NCBI RefSeq assembly: GCF_902499125.1
Contig: NZ_CABVPX010000014.1
Location: 124,001-188,000, forward strand
Direction of reading: 5' to 3'
Source: Burkholderia arboris
GTDB lineage: Bacteria > Pseudomonadota > Gammaproteobacteria > Burkholderiales > Burkholderiaceae
Length of the DNA stretch: 64,000 nucleotides
Notes under the pieces: model-generated
Database searches by the model: none
Seen by the model: the letters and a program-made list of their open reading frames with translations, nothing else
What the model was told of the DNA's origin: nothing
Shown: positions 32,504-41,606 of the stretch, one piece after another
How positions within the stretch are numbered: the first letter of the stretch is position 1
Layout of the letters: each line of letters opens with the position of its first letter
Made by a program: the position numbers and the translations under genes

Positions 32504-33877
32504 ATGTTGAGCGTGCTGGCGAGAGTCATCGATATCGCGATGGTCGTGGCGGGAGCGCTGATCGCTGCCGCGCTGCACGGCGGCAGCATCTGGCTCAACG
32601 ACCTGCAGCGCACGACGGTGTTGTTCGACTGCCTGCTCGTCGTCGTGTCCTTCCCGGCCTTCGGCATTTACCAGTCGTGGCGCGGCAAGCGTCTCGTCGG
32701 GCTGATGGGGCGTGTCGTGTTCGCATGGCTCGCGGTCGAGCTCGCGGGCATCCTGATGAGCTTCAGCTTTCACCAGTCGGGCGACCTGTCGCGGCTGTGG
32801 CTGGGCTACTGGGCGCTCGTGACGATGACGCTGCTCGTCGGCTCGAAGGCCTGCGTGCACGTCGTGCTGCGGCAGTTGCGCCGTGGCGGCTACAACCTGA
32901 AGGCGGTCGCGATCGTCGGCGGCACGCCGGCGGCGCGGCGGCTGATCTCACAGATGCGGGCGCGTCCGGAAGCGGGCTTCAACCCGGTGTGCGTGTACGA
33001 CGAAAGCGAGGCGCCGGGCGAAGTGGCGCTCGACGACGTGCGCATCGAGCGGCAGTTCGAATCGCTGGTGTGGCTGGTGCGCAGCCGCGCGATCAGCGAG
33101 CTGTGGCTCACGCTGCCGATCACGGAAGAGCGCCGGATTCACCAGATCGTGACGGTGTTTCGCCACGACTTCGTGAATATCCGCTTCATTCCGGACGTGC
33201 GCACGCTGTCGTTCTTCAACCAGGAAGTGGTCGAGGTGCTCGGCGTGCCGGCGATCAATCTCGCGGCGTCGCCGATCACCGACGTGCGGATCATGCCGAA
33301 GTTCGTGTTCGACCGGCTGTTCGCGCTGGCGGCGCTGGCGGCGCTCGCGCCGGTGATGGTGCTGATCGCGGGCCTGATCAAGCTGACGTCGCGCGGGCCG
33401 GTGTTCTTTCGCCAGAAGCGCAAGGGCATCGACGGGCACGAGTTCGAGATCTACAAGTTCCGCTCGATGAAAGTGCACCAGGAAGTGGCCGGGCAGGTCA
33501 CGCAAGCGACGAAGAACGACACGCGCGTGACGCCGGTCGGCCGGTTCCTGCGCCGCACGAGCCTCGATGAGCTGCCGCAGTTCATCAACGTGCTGAAGGG
33601 CGAGATGTCGGTGGTCGGCCCGCGCCCGCATGCGCTCGCGCACGACGACATCTACAAGGATCTGGTCAAGGGCTACATGTTCCGCTACCGGATCAAGCCG
33701 GGCATCACCGGGTGGGCGCAGATCAACGGCTTTCGCGGCGAGACCGACCAGATCGAGAAGATGATGGGACGCGTGAAGCTCGATCTGTACTACATGCAGA
33801 ACTGGTCGTTCTGGCTCGACATCAAGATCGTCGCGCTGACGCTCTGGAAAGGTTTCACCGGCAGCAACGCGTACTGA
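32504..33877 (+). CDS. bceB: BceB, undecaprenyl-phosphate glucose phosphotransferase
   Basis: A 457-residue priming enzyme of the polyprenyl-phosphate hexose-1-phosphate transferase family. It should load glucose-1-phosphate on undecaprenyl phosphate, the first step of cepacian repeat assembly. The N-terminal half has several membrane helices and a nucleotide-fold-like part ([15 protein letters not shown]). The C-terminal catalytic domain has [48 protein letters not shown] and [26 protein letters not shown] lies seven bases before the ATG; a GTG at 32444 is in frame but lacks this support. The frame is intact, unlike B. cenocepacia J2315, where an 11-bp deletion in bceB is reported to abolish cepacian. 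Confidence 0.92.
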   Translation: MLSVLARVIDIAMVVAGALIAAALHGGSIWLNDLQRTTVLFDCLLVVVSFPAFGIYQSWRGKRLVGLMGRVVFAWLAVELAGILMSFSFHQSGDLSRLWLGYWALVTMTLLVGSKACVHVVLRQLRRGGYNLKAVAIVGGTPAARRLISQMRARPEAGFNPVCVYDESEAPGEVALDDVRIERQFESLVWLVRSRAISELWLTLPITEERRIHQIVTVFRHDFVNIRFIPDVRTLSFFNQEVVEVLGVPAINLAASPITDVRIMPKFVFDRLFALAALAALAPVMVLIAGLIKLTSRGPVFFRQKRKGIDGHEFEIYKFRSMKVHQEVAGQVTQATKNDTRVTPVGRFLRRTSLDELPQFINVLKGEMSVVGPRPHALAHDDIYKDLVKGYMFRYRIKPGITGWAQINGFRGETDQIEKMMGRVKLDLYYMQNWSFWLDIKIVALTLWKGFTGSNAY

Positions 33878-33943
33878 CGGCGCGTCGCGCAGGCATTCCG
33901 GTTTTACGAATTTCGAATCATTGGTCACGAGGTCCGACACATC

Positions 33944-35356
33944 ATGAATCTGACTATCATCGGCAGCGGTTACGTAGGTCTTGTCACCGGCGCCTGTCTC
34001 GCCGACATCGGGCACGACGTGTTCTGTCTCGACGTCGACCAGGCAAAGATCGACATCCTGAACAACGGCGGCGTGCCGATCCACGAGCCGGGCCTGAAGG
34101 AAGTCATCGCGCGCAACCGCTCGGCCGGCCGCCTGCGCTTCTCGACCGACGTCGAGGCGGCGGTCGCGCACGGCGACGTGCAGTTCATCGCGGTCGGCAC
34201 GCCGCCCGACGAGGACGGCTCGGCCGACCTGCAGTACGTGCTCGCGGCGGCGCGCAACATCGGCCGCTACATGACAAGCTTCAAGGTGATCGTCGACAAG
34301 TCGACGGTGCCGGTCGGCACGGCCGAGCGCGTGCGCGCGGCGGTGGCCGAGGAGCTGGCGAAGCGCGGCGGCGACCAGATGTTCTCGGTCGTGTCGAATC
34401 CGGAATTCCTGAAGGAAGGCGCGGCGCTCGACGATTTCACGCGGCCGGACCGTATCGTGATCGGCTGTGACGACGACGTGCCGGGCGAGCGTGCCCGCGA
34501 GCTGATGAAGAAGCTCTACGCACCGTTCAACCGCAACCACGAACGCACGCTGTACATGGATGTGCGCTCGGCCGAGTTCACGAAATACGCGGCGAACGCG
34601 ATGCTCGCGACGCGCATCTCGTTCATGAACGAGCTGGCGAATCTCGCCGACCGCTTTGGCGCGGACATCGAGGCCGTGCGCCGCGGGATCGGCTCCGATC
34701 CGCGCATCGGCTACCACTTCCTGTATGCCGGCTGCGGCTACGGCGGCTCGTGCTTCCCGAAGGACGTCGAGGCGCTGATCCGCACGGCCGACGAGCACGG
34801 CCAGTCGCTGCAGATCCTGAAGGCCGTGTCGTCGGTCAACGCGACGCAAAAGCGCGTGCTCGCCGACAAGATCGTCGCGCGCTTTGGCGAGGACCTGACG
34901 GGCCGCACGTTCGCGATCTGGGGCCTGGCGTTCAAGCCGAACACCGACGACATGCGCGAGGCGCCGAGCCGCGAGCTGATCGCCGAGCTGCTGTCGCGCG
35001 GCGCGCGCGTCGCGGCGTATGACCCGGTCGCGCAGCAGGAAGCGCGCCGCGTGATCGCACTCGATCTCGCCGATCACCCGAGCTGGCTCGAGCGCCTGAC
35101 CTTCGTCGACGACGAGGCGCAGGCCGCGCGCGACGCCGACGCGCTCGTGATCGTCACCGAATGGAAGATCTTCAAGAGCCCCGACTTCGTTGCGCTCGGC
35201 CGCCTGTGGAAGGCGCCGGTGATCTTCGACGGCCGCAACCTGTACGAGCCGGAGACGATGAGCGAGCAGGGCATCGAATACCACCCGATCGGCCGGCCGG
35301 GCTCGCGCCAGGCCGTCGCCGCCCGCGTGCCGGGCACCGCGCGCGCAAGCGCGTAA
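33944..35356 (+). CDS. bceC: BceC, UDP-glucose 6-dehydrogenase
   Basis: A 470-residue enzyme that oxidises UDP-glucose to UDP-glucuronate with two NAD+, supplying the glucuronic acid of cepacian. The NAD-binding [10 protein letters not shown] is at the N-terminus. The catalytic cysteine is in [13 protein letters not shown], near residue 270. [12 protein letters not shown] and [18 protein letters not shown] are further family landmarks. The C-terminal tail of about 30 residues after IEYHPIGRP is longer than usual and of simple sequence. It follows bceB by 66 bases and is presumably in the same transcript. Confidence 0.94.
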   Translation: MNLTIIGSGYVGLVTGACLADIGHDVFCLDVDQAKIDILNNGGVPIHEPGLKEVIARNRSAGRLRFSTDVEAAVAHGDVQFIAVGTPPDEDGSADLQYVLAAARNIGRYMTSFKVIVDKSTVPVGTAERVRAAVAEELAKRGGDQMFSVVSNPEFLKEGAALDDFTRPDRIVIGCDDDVPGERARELMKKLYAPFNRNHERTLYMDVRSAEFTKYAANAMLATRISFMNELANLADRFGADIEAVRRGIGSDPRIGYHFLYAGCGYGGSCFPKDVEALIRTADEHGQSLQILKAVSSVNATQKRVLADKIVARFGEDLTGRTFAIWGLAFKPNTDDMREAPSRELIAELLSRGARVAAYDPVAQQEARRVIALDLADHPSWLERLTFVDDEAQAARDADALVIVTEWKIFKSPDFVALGRLWKAPVIFDGRNLYEPETMSEQGIEYHPIGRPGSRQAVAARVPGTARASA

Positions 35357-35386
35357 CCCGTTTCCCGTCACTCGTTACGAGACACC

Positions 35387-35830
35387 ATGTTCCGGAACAT
35401 CCTGATCGTCTGCCACGCGAACGTCTGCCGCAGCCCGGCAGCGGAAATGCTGTTCAAGTCGCACGCCGCGTCGCGCGGCGGCCCGCGCCCGACGTTCCAC
35501 TCGGCCGGCGTGCATGCGAATGACGGCGACGGCATCGATCCGGTGATGCGGCAACTGCTCGCCGAGCGGGGCGTCGATGCGACGACCCACCGGTCGCGGC
35601 GGCTGTCGCGCCGGATCGTGCGCGACGCCGACCTGATTCTCGTCAGCGAGCGCGGACAGATTGCGGCCGTCGAAAAGGTCGATCCGTTCGCGCGCGGCAA
35701 GGTCCACCTGCTCGGCAAGTGGGAAGGGGCCGAGATTGCCGACCCGCACGGCGGCCCCGAAGCCGATTACCGCGAGAGCTACTCACTGATCGAACGCCTG
35801 GTTCAAGGATGGCTACAGAAACTATGCTGA
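35387..35830 (+). CDS. bceD: BceD, low-molecular-weight protein tyrosine phosphatase
   Basis: A 147-residue phosphatase that should remove phosphate from the tyrosine kinase BceF. The P-loop is VCHANVCRSP, with nucleophile Cys9 and Arg15; the general-acid Asp is in EIADPHGG near the C-terminus. Paired low-molecular-weight phosphatase and BY-kinase genes are standard in Wzy-type exopolysaccharide loci (Wzb/Wzc). The stop overlaps the preferred start of bceE, implying coupled translation. Confidence 0.92.
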   Translation: MFRNILIVCHANVCRSPAAEMLFKSHAASRGGPRPTFHSAGVHANDGDGIDPVMRQLLAERGVDATTHRSRRLSRRIVRDADLILVSERGQIAAVEKVDPFARGKVHLLGKWEGAEIADPHGGPEADYRESYSLIERLVQGWLQKLC

Positions 35831-37011
35831 AACGCCCGATGCGCCCAATGCGTCCGGTGGCGCTTGCCGTTGCGCTGACGACTTTCCTGTCAGCCTGTGC
35901 AACCGCTCCCGGCAACTACCTCGATTCGTCGAACCTGAAGGACGAAGGCCGGCAGGAAGCGGCCGAAACCTATCCGGTTCATTACATCGACGCCAAAGTG
36001 GTGATGGACCAGCTGCAGAAAGCGCAGGTCGACCATCCGCTGCCGCCTGGGCGCTATAGCGATCCGTCGCAGTACACGTATCGCGTCGGCCCGCAGGACA
36101 TCCTCGGCGTCACCGTGTGGGATCACCCCGAGCTGACGACGCCGCAGGGCCAGTCGTTCTCGAGCGGCGGCAACACGACGCAATCGGTCGCGGGCGCGCT
36201 GCAGCAGCCGTATACGACTGCGCTGCCGGGCCAGGCCGATCCGTACGGCCAGACGGTCGGCGCCGACGGCACGATCTTCTTCCCGTTCGTCGGCCGCGTG
36301 CGCGTGGCGGGCAAGACGGTCGCGCAGATCCGCGAGCAGATGGCGTCCAGCCTGTCGCGCTACGTGAAGAATCCGCAGCTCGACGTGCGCGTGCTGTCGT
36401 TCCGCAGCCAGAAGGTGCAGGTGACGGGCGAAGTGAAGCAGCCGGGCCCGCTCGCGATGAGCGACGTGCCGCTGACACTCGTCGACGCGATCTCGCGCTC
36501 GGGCGGCTCGACCAACGAGGCCGACCTGCAGCGCGTGCGCCTGACGCGCGACGGCAAGCTCTACACGCTCGACGCGAACGGCGTGCTCGATCGCGGCGAG
36601 GTCAACAAGAACGTGATGCTGCAGGCGGGCGACATCGTCAACGTGCCGGACCGCAGCGACAGCCGCGTGTTCATCATGGGCGAGGTCAAGACGCCGGTCA
36701 CGGTGCCGATGCTCAAGGGCAGGCTGACCATCGCCGACGCGCTGACGGCGGGCGGCGGCATCCTCGACACCGACGCGAACCCGCGCAAGATCTACGTGAT
36801 GCGCGGGATGCGCGACAACCCGACGAAGCCTGAAGTGTTCCGTCTCGACATGACGCAGCCCGACGCGCTGATGCTGTCGAGCCGCTTCCCGCTTCAACCG
36901 CTCGACGTCGTGTACGTCAGCACGGCCAGCTCGGTGCAGTTCAACCGTGTGCTGCAGCAGGTGCTGCCGACGATCCAGACGATCTTCTACATGCGGCAAA
37001 TCACACGCTGA
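35824..37011 (+). CDS. bceE: BceE, outer-membrane polysaccharide export lipoprotein
   Basis: A 395-residue Wza-type export protein. The lipoprotein signal ends TTFLSAC, with Cys25 as the lipidated residue. A polysaccharide biosynthesis/export domain follows (YRVGPQDILGVTVWDHPEL, GTIFFPFVGRVRVAGKTVAQI), then two SLBB repeats (VQVTGEVKQPGPLAMSDVPL, VFIMGEVKTPVTVPMLKGR). It should form the outer-membrane channel for cepacian. ATG at 35824 overlaps the bceD stop; an in-frame ATG at 35809 would add five residues, and AAGGA is poorly placed for either. Confidence 0.9.
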   Translation: MLKRPMRPMRPVALAVALTTFLSACATAPGNYLDSSNLKDEGRQEAAETYPVHYIDAKVVMDQLQKAQVDHPLPPGRYSDPSQYTYRVGPQDILGVTVWDHPELTTPQGQSFSSGGNTTQSVAGALQQPYTTALPGQADPYGQTVGADGTIFFPFVGRVRVAGKTVAQIREQMASSLSRYVKNPQLDVRVLSFRSQKVQVTGEVKQPGPLAMSDVPLTLVDAISRSGGSTNEADLQRVRLTRDGKLYTLDANGVLDRGEVNKNVMLQAGDIVNVPDRSDSRVFIMGEVKTPVTVPMLKGRLTIADALTAGGGILDTDANPRKIYVMRGMRDNPTKPEVFRLDMTQPDALMLSSRFPLQPLDVVYVSTASSVQFNRVLQQVLPTIQTIFYMRQITR

Positions 37012-37017
37012 TAGCCC

Positions 37018-37042
37018 GCCGGGGCGGCGCCTCCGCCCCGGC
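37018..37042 (+). promoter_or_regulatory. Perfect hairpin between bceE and bceF
   Basis: GCCGGGGCGG (37018-37027) pairs fully with CCGCCCCGGC (37033-37042) around a five-base loop. No T tract follows, so it is more likely an mRNA stability or processing element than a terminator. It could set the ratio of export lipoprotein to kinase. Confidence 0.5.
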
Positions 37043-37061
37043 ACCACTCAAGCGGGAACGA

Positions 37062-39287
37062 ATGGTGAACACGCAAGCGAAACACTCCTACGCGGATCTG
37101 ACCGCGAAAACCGAGGAAGAGGACGTCGTCCTCGGCCAGTTGCTCCAGGTGATCATGGACGACATCTGGCTGCTGCTCGGCATCGCGGTGACGGTCATCG
37201 CACTCGCCGGCCTCTACTGCTTCATCGCCAAGCCGGTCTACCAGGCGGATGTGCACGTGCGCGTCGAGGGCAACGACAACACGTCGCAGGCGCTCACCCA
37301 GACGCAGACGGGCGCGATGATCAACAGCGGCCCGCAGCAGGCGCCGACCGATGCGGAAATCGAGATCATCAAGAGCCGCGGCGTCGTCGCGCCGGTCGTC
37401 GAGCAGTTCAAGCTGAACTTCTCGGTCGTGCCGAAGACGCTGCCGGTGATCGGCAGTCTCGCCGCGCGCCTCGCGACGACGGGCGAGCCGGCGCGGCCGT
37501 GGCTCGGCCTGAAATCGTATGCGTGGGGCGGCGAAGTCGCCGACGTCGACACGATCAACGTCGATCCCGTGCTCGAAGGCAAGAAGCTGACGCTGACGGC
37601 CGGCCCCAACGACACCTACTCGCTGGTCGACGAGAACGGGAAACGGCTGCTGTCGGGCCGCGTCGGCGAATCGGCGCAGGGCGGCGGCGTGTCGCTGCTC
37701 GTGAAGCACCTCGTCGCGCGCCCCGGCACGCAGTTCACGGTGGTCCGCTACAACGATCTCGATGCGATCAGCGGGTTCCAGGCCGGCATCCAGGTGACCG
37801 AGCAGGGCAAGCAGACGGGTGTCGTGCAGATCTCGCTCGAAGGCAAGGACCCGGACCAGACCGCCGCGATCGCGAACGCGCTCGCGCAGTCGTACCTGAA
37901 CCAGCACGTGGTCGCGAAGCAGGCCGAAGCGACCAAGATGCTCGACTTCCTGAAGGGCGAGGAACCGCGCCTGAAGGCCGACCTCGAACGCGCGGAAGCC
38001 GCGCTGACGCAGTACCAGCGCACGTCGGGCTCGATCAATGCGAGCGACGAGGCGAAGGTCTACCTCGAAGGCAGCGTGCAGTACGAACAGCAGATCGCCG
38101 CGCAGCGCCTGCAACTCGCGTCGCTCGCGCAGCGTTTCACCGATTCGCACCCGATGGTGATCGCCGCGAAGCAGCAGCTCGCGGAACTGCAGGGCGAGAA
38201 GGACAAGTTCAGCAACCGCTTCCGTAGCCTGCCGGCCACCGAAGTGAAGGCCGTCCAGCTCCAGCGCGACGCGAAGGTCGCCGAGGACATCTACGTGCTG
38301 CTGCTGAACCGCGTGCAGGAGCTGTCGGTGCAGAAGGCGGGCACGGGCGGCAACATCCACCTGATCGATTCGGCGCTGCGTCCGGGCGATCCGGTCAAGC
38401 CGAAGAAGGTGCTGATCCTGTCGGCAGCCGTGTTCCTGGGCCTGATTCTCGGCACGGGCGTCGTGTTCCTGCGCCGCAACATGTTCCAGGGCATCGAGGA
38501 TCCGGACCGCATCGAGCGCGCGTTCAACCTGCCGCTGTACGGGCTGGTGCCGCAAAGCGCCGAGCAGGTGAAGCTCGACGCGGCGGCCGAGAAGGGCGGT
38601 GGCCGGGCACGGCCGATCCTCGCCAGCCTGCGTCCGAAGGATCTCAGTGTCGAGAGCCTGCGCAGCCTGCGCACCGCGATGCAGTTCGCGATGATGGATG
38701 CGAAGAACCGCGTGATCGTGCTGACGGGCCCGACGCCCGGCATCGGCAAGAGTTTCCTGACGGTCAACCTCGCGGTGCTGCTCGCCCATTCGGGCAAGCG
38801 CGTGCTGCTGATCGACGCCGACATGCGTCGCGGCCTGCTCGACCGCTACTTTGGTCTGACCGCGCAGCCGGGCTTGTCCGAGCTGCTGAGCGACCAGTCG
38901 GCGCTCGAGGATGCGGTGCGCGAAACGCCGGTGCAGGGCCTGTCGTTCATCGCAGCCGGCACGCGCCCGCCGAATCCGTCGGAACTGCTGATGTCGACGC
39001 GCCTGCCGCAATACCTCGAAGGGCTCGGCAAGCGCTACGACGTCGTGCTGATCGATTCGCCGCCGGTACTGGCGGTGACCGACGCGACCATCATCGGCCG
39101 CATGGCCGGCTCGGCGTTCCTCGTGCTGCGCTCGGGCATGCATACCGAAGGCGAGATCGCCGATGCGATCAAGCGCCTGCGCACCGCGGGCGTCGATCTG
39201 GAAGGCGGGATCTTCAACGGCGTGCCGCCGAAGGCGCGCGGCTACGGTCGCGGCTATGCGGCCGTGCACGAATACCTGAGCGCCTGA
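37062..39287 (+). CDS. bceF: BceF, bacterial tyrosine kinase and chain-length regulator
   Basis: A 741-residue BY-kinase of the Wzc type. Membrane helices near residues 40 and 460 flank a large periplasmic Wzz-like domain. The cytoplasmic kinase has Walker A LTGPTPGIGKSFLTV (near 550), Walker A' VLLIDADMRRG (near 582) and Walker B VVLIDSPPVLAV (near 660). The C-terminal tail GYGRGYAAVHEYLSA holds three closely spaced tyrosines as the likely autophosphorylation cluster, fewer than in E. coli Wzc. BceF is known to control cepacian production; BceD is the opposing phosphatase. Confidence 0.92.
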   Translation: MVNTQAKHSYADLTAKTEEEDVVLGQLLQVIMDDIWLLLGIAVTVIALAGLYCFIAKPVYQADVHVRVEGNDNTSQALTQTQTGAMINSGPQQAPTDAEIEIIKSRGVVAPVVEQFKLNFSVVPKTLPVIGSLAARLATTGEPARPWLGLKSYAWGGEVADVDTINVDPVLEGKKLTLTAGPNDTYSLVDENGKRLLSGRVGESAQGGGVSLLVKHLVARPGTQFTVVRYNDLDAISGFQAGIQVTEQGKQTGVVQISLEGKDPDQTAAIANALAQSYLNQHVVAKQAEATKMLDFLKGEEPRLKADLERAEAALTQYQRTSGSINASDEAKVYLEGSVQYEQQIAAQRLQLASLAQRFTDSHPMVIAAKQQLAELQGEKDKFSNRFRSLPATEVKAVQLQRDAKVAEDIYVLLLNRVQELSVQKAGTGGNIHLIDSALRPGDPVKPKKVLILSAAVFLGLILGTGVVFLRRNMFQGIEDPDRIERAFNLPLYGLVPQSAEQVKLDAAAEKGGGRARPILASLRPKDLSVESLRSLRTAMQFAMMDAKNRVIVLTGPTPGIGKSFLTVNLAVLLAHSGKRVLLIDADMRRGLLDRYFGLTAQPGLSELLSDQSALEDAVRETPVQGLSFIAAGTRPPNPSELLMSTRLPQYLEGLGKRYDVVLIDSPPVLAVTDATIIGRMAGSAFLVLRSGMHTEGEIADAIKRLRTAGVDLEGGIFNGVPPKARGYGRGYAAVHEYLSA

Positions 39288-39351
39288 TCCGCAACGCGCG
39301 TAACCGGGCGGGCAGCGCGTGCCGCCGGCCCGGCCGACTGGAGAACCATCG

Positions 39352-40311
39352 ATGAAAATTTCCGTGCTCGTTCCGACCTACCGGCGTCCCGCCGACCTCG
39401 CGCGCTGCCTGTTGGCGCTGCAGCGGCAGCAGCGGCTGCCCGACGAGGTGATCGTCGTCGCGCGCCCGGAGGACGATGCCACGCATGAACGGCTCGCCGA
39501 TCCGGCGGTCGGCGGCGCGCTGCCGCTGCGCATCGTGCCGGTTGACGTGACGGGGCAGGTCGCCGCACTGAACAAGGGGCTCGACTCGGTACACGGCGAC
39601 GTCGTCGCGATCACCGACGACGATGCGGCGCCGCATCCCGACTGGCTCGCGCGCATCGAAGCCGCGTTCCTGTCCGACCCGCGTGTGGGCGCGGTCGGCG
39701 GCCGCGACTGGGTACACGAGAAGGGCCGCCTGCTCGACGAGTCGCGCGAGCTGGTCGGCCAGCTCACGCTGTCGGGCAAGATCATCGGCAATCATCACCT
39801 CGGTGTCGGCGGCGCGCGTGAAGTCGACACGCTGAAGGGCGCGAACATGAGCTACCGGCGCACGGCGATCGCCGGGCTGCACTTCGATACGCGGCTGCGC
39901 GGCGCGGGCGCACAGGCGCACAACGACACCGCGTTCAGCATGGAGGTGCAGCGTGCGGGCTGGAAGCTGCTGTACGACCCGGCGATCGCCGTCGATCATT
40001 TCCCGGCCGAGCGCTTCGACGACGACCGGCGCGATGCGGCATCGCTGAATGCGATCAGCAACGGCGCGTACAACCTGCAGCTGACGCTGCGCGAGCACCT
40101 GCCGCCGGTACGGCGCGAGATCGCGTGGTGGTGGTGGGCGCTGGTGGGCACGCGCGTCTACCCGGGCTTCGCGCACGTGCTGCTGTCGCTGCATACCGCA
40201 CGGCGCGGCCGCGTGCTCGCGCACTGGCGCGCGGTGCGCCGCGGCGCGCGCGATGCGCGCCGCACGAACCTTGCCCCCCACCGTGCGGCGATGCCGCCGG
40301 TGACGTCTTGA
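39352..40311 (+). CDS. bceG: BceG, family-2 type glycosyltransferase
   Basis: A 319-residue GT-A fold glycosyltransferase. It opens MKISVLVPTYRRPADLARCL, and DDDAAPHPDW supplies the metal-binding DXD. LKGANMSYRR is the usual acceptor-side segment. Near the C-terminus an amphipathic tryptophan-rich stretch (EIAWWWWALVGTRVYP) may touch the membrane. It should add one sugar to the lipid-linked cepacian repeat; which one cannot be read from sequence. GGAGA precedes the ATG at 39352. Confidence 0.88.
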   Translation: MKISVLVPTYRRPADLARCLLALQRQQRLPDEVIVVARPEDDATHERLADPAVGGALPLRIVPVDVTGQVAALNKGLDSVHGDVVAITDDDAAPHPDWLARIEAAFLSDPRVGAVGGRDWVHEKGRLLDESRELVGQLTLSGKIIGNHHLGVGGAREVDTLKGANMSYRRTAIAGLHFDTRLRGAGAQAHNDTAFSMEVQRAGWKLLYDPAIAVDHFPAERFDDDRRDAASLNAISNGAYNLQLTLREHLPPVRREIAWWWWALVGTRVYPGFAHVLLSLHTARRGRVLAHWRAVRRGARDARRTNLAPHRAAMPPVTS

Positions 40312-40355
40312 ACGGCTCGCGCGCATCGCGCACGGCCACGCCCGGAGGGCTCGAA

Positions 40356-40463
40356 ATGAAACAATCCCCACGCTCACGCCGTTCGCATGGGGGGGCGCAG
40401 CCCCCCCGTCTCCGGAGGGCTTGTCCGTCCGACTGCCAGGCGGCCCGGCGGAGGCTGACATGA
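40356..40463 (+). CDS. Possible 35-residue leader or coupling ORF before bceH
   Basis: GGAGGG at 40344-40349 stands six bases before an ATG that opens a 35-codon frame. The product is very basic (MKQSPRSRRSHGGAQPPRL, then an Arg-rich end). Its TGA (40461-40463) overlaps the bceH ATG (40460-40462), exactly as real genes of this operon are coupled. The frame is crossed by a G7/C7 hairpin, and the ribosome-binding sequence CCGGAGGGCT is repeated at 40412-40421. It may be a translated leader that controls bceH; I do not recognise the peptide. Confidence 0.4.
   Translation: MKQSPRSRRSHGGAQPPRLRRACPSDCQAARRRLT
40389..40407 (+). repeat. G7/C7 hairpin upstream of bceH
   Basis: Seven G (40389-40395), loop CGCAG, seven C (40401-40407). 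The stem could block ribosome access or stall polymerase, and both homopolymers are prone to slippage. Confidence 0.8.
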
Positions 40464-41596
40464 CTGCAACGAACGTCCACGTCCACCTGTTTTACGGCGC
40501 CGATCCGCGTACCTACCGGAAAGGCGAGAACATCGGCTGCCTGTACGGCTATCACCATGCCGAATCCGACGAATTCCGGCTGACCTATTCGCAGGACGGC
40601 GGCGAGAATCGCGTCGCGAGCCTCGCGCGCCGTGCGCTGAAGGCGGCGCTCGGCTTCGATCTCGTGCATGCCTGGCGCAACCGCGCCGAACTGCTCAATA
40701 CCGACGTGATCTGGACACACACGGAACAGGAGCACCTCGCCGCGTCGCTGATCCTGAAGCTCGCCGGCGCGCAGGGCAAGCGCCCGTTGCTGCTCGCGCA
40801 GAGCGTGTGGCTGTTCGACAAGTGGGGCAGCTTCGGCGGCCCGCGCCGCTGGCTGTACCGCAAGCTGCTCAAGCGCGCGGACGCGCTGACCACGCTCGCC
40901 CGCGACAACGCGGACCTGTGCCGCCGCTATCTCGGGCGCGAAGCCGAGTTCGTCTACTACGGGCTGAACACGCAGGATTTCCCGCCGACCGAGCCGCAGC
41001 AATGGAAGCCGAGCCGGCCGCTGCGGATCGCGGCGATCGGCAACGACCGCGATCGCGACTGGCGCACGTTCCTCGCCGCGTTCGGCGGCGACGAGCGTTA
41101 CGACGTGCGGCTCGCGACGCGCCGCCGCGTGCCGCGCGAATGGCACGCGCCGAACGTGAAGATCGGTTCGGCGTCGGGGCTCGCGAAGCAGCACGAGCTG
41201 TATGCGTGGGCCGACGTGATCGTCGTGCCGCTGCGGCCGAATTTCCATGCGTCGGGCATCACCGTGATGCTCGAGGCGGCGGCCGTCGGCAAGCCGATGA
41301 TCGTGTCCGACGTGGGCGGGCTCAGCGACTACTTCCCGCACGATACGGCCGCCTATGTGCCGGCGTTCGATGCGCAGGCGATGCGCCAGGCGGCCGACCG
41401 CTTCGTCGCCGATCCGGTTGCGGCGCTCGATTGTGCGCGGGCGGCTGCCGCGTGCCTGCGCGAACGCGACCTGACCACCCGGGCGTTCGCCGAGCAGCAC
41501 GTGCGGATCACGCGCGACATGCTGCGCCGGCGCCGTACGCCGGCCGCGGCAGGCGTGACGATGCCGCTCGCGGATTCGCGTCCGTCGTCGCGTTGA
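40460..41596 (+). CDS. bceH: BceH, glycosyltransferase (GT4-like)
   Basis: A 378-residue GT-B fold glycosyltransferase. The C-terminal nucleotide-sugar domain has PLRPNFHASGITVMLEAAAVGKPMIVSDVGG, where the E of the EX7E pattern contacts the donor. The N-terminal half (VHLFYGADPRTYRKGENIG, NTDVIWTHTEQEHLAAS) is particular to this group. It should add another sugar of the cepacian repeat. The ATG at 40460 has GGAGG upstream and overlaps the stop of the small frame before it. Confidence 0.88.
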   Translation: MTATNVHVHLFYGADPRTYRKGENIGCLYGYHHAESDEFRLTYSQDGGENRVASLARRALKAALGFDLVHAWRNRAELLNTDVIWTHTEQEHLAASLILKLAGAQGKRPLLLAQSVWLFDKWGSFGGPRRWLYRKLLKRADALTTLARDNADLCRRYLGREAEFVYYGLNTQDFPPTEPQQWKPSRPLRIAAIGNDRDRDWRTFLAAFGGDERYDVRLATRRRVPREWHAPNVKIGSASGLAKQHELYAWADVIVVPLRPNFHASGITVMLEAAAVGKPMIVSDVGGLSDYFPHDTAAYVPAFDAQAMRQAADRFVADPVAALDCARAAAACLRERDLTTRAFAEQHVRITRDMLRRRRTPAAAGVTMPLADSRPSSR

Positions 41597-41606
41597 GAGC
41601 GGATCG

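Noticed and set aside
32948..35371. An 807-codon minus-strand frame opposite bceB and bceC
   Set aside because: Both plus-strand genes have complete catalytic motifs; the antisense frame is a composition artefact.
36987..39269. A 760-codon minus-strand frame opposite bceF
   Set aside because: BceF has Walker motifs and a Wzz-like domain on the plus strand; the antisense frame has neither a motif nor a start signal.
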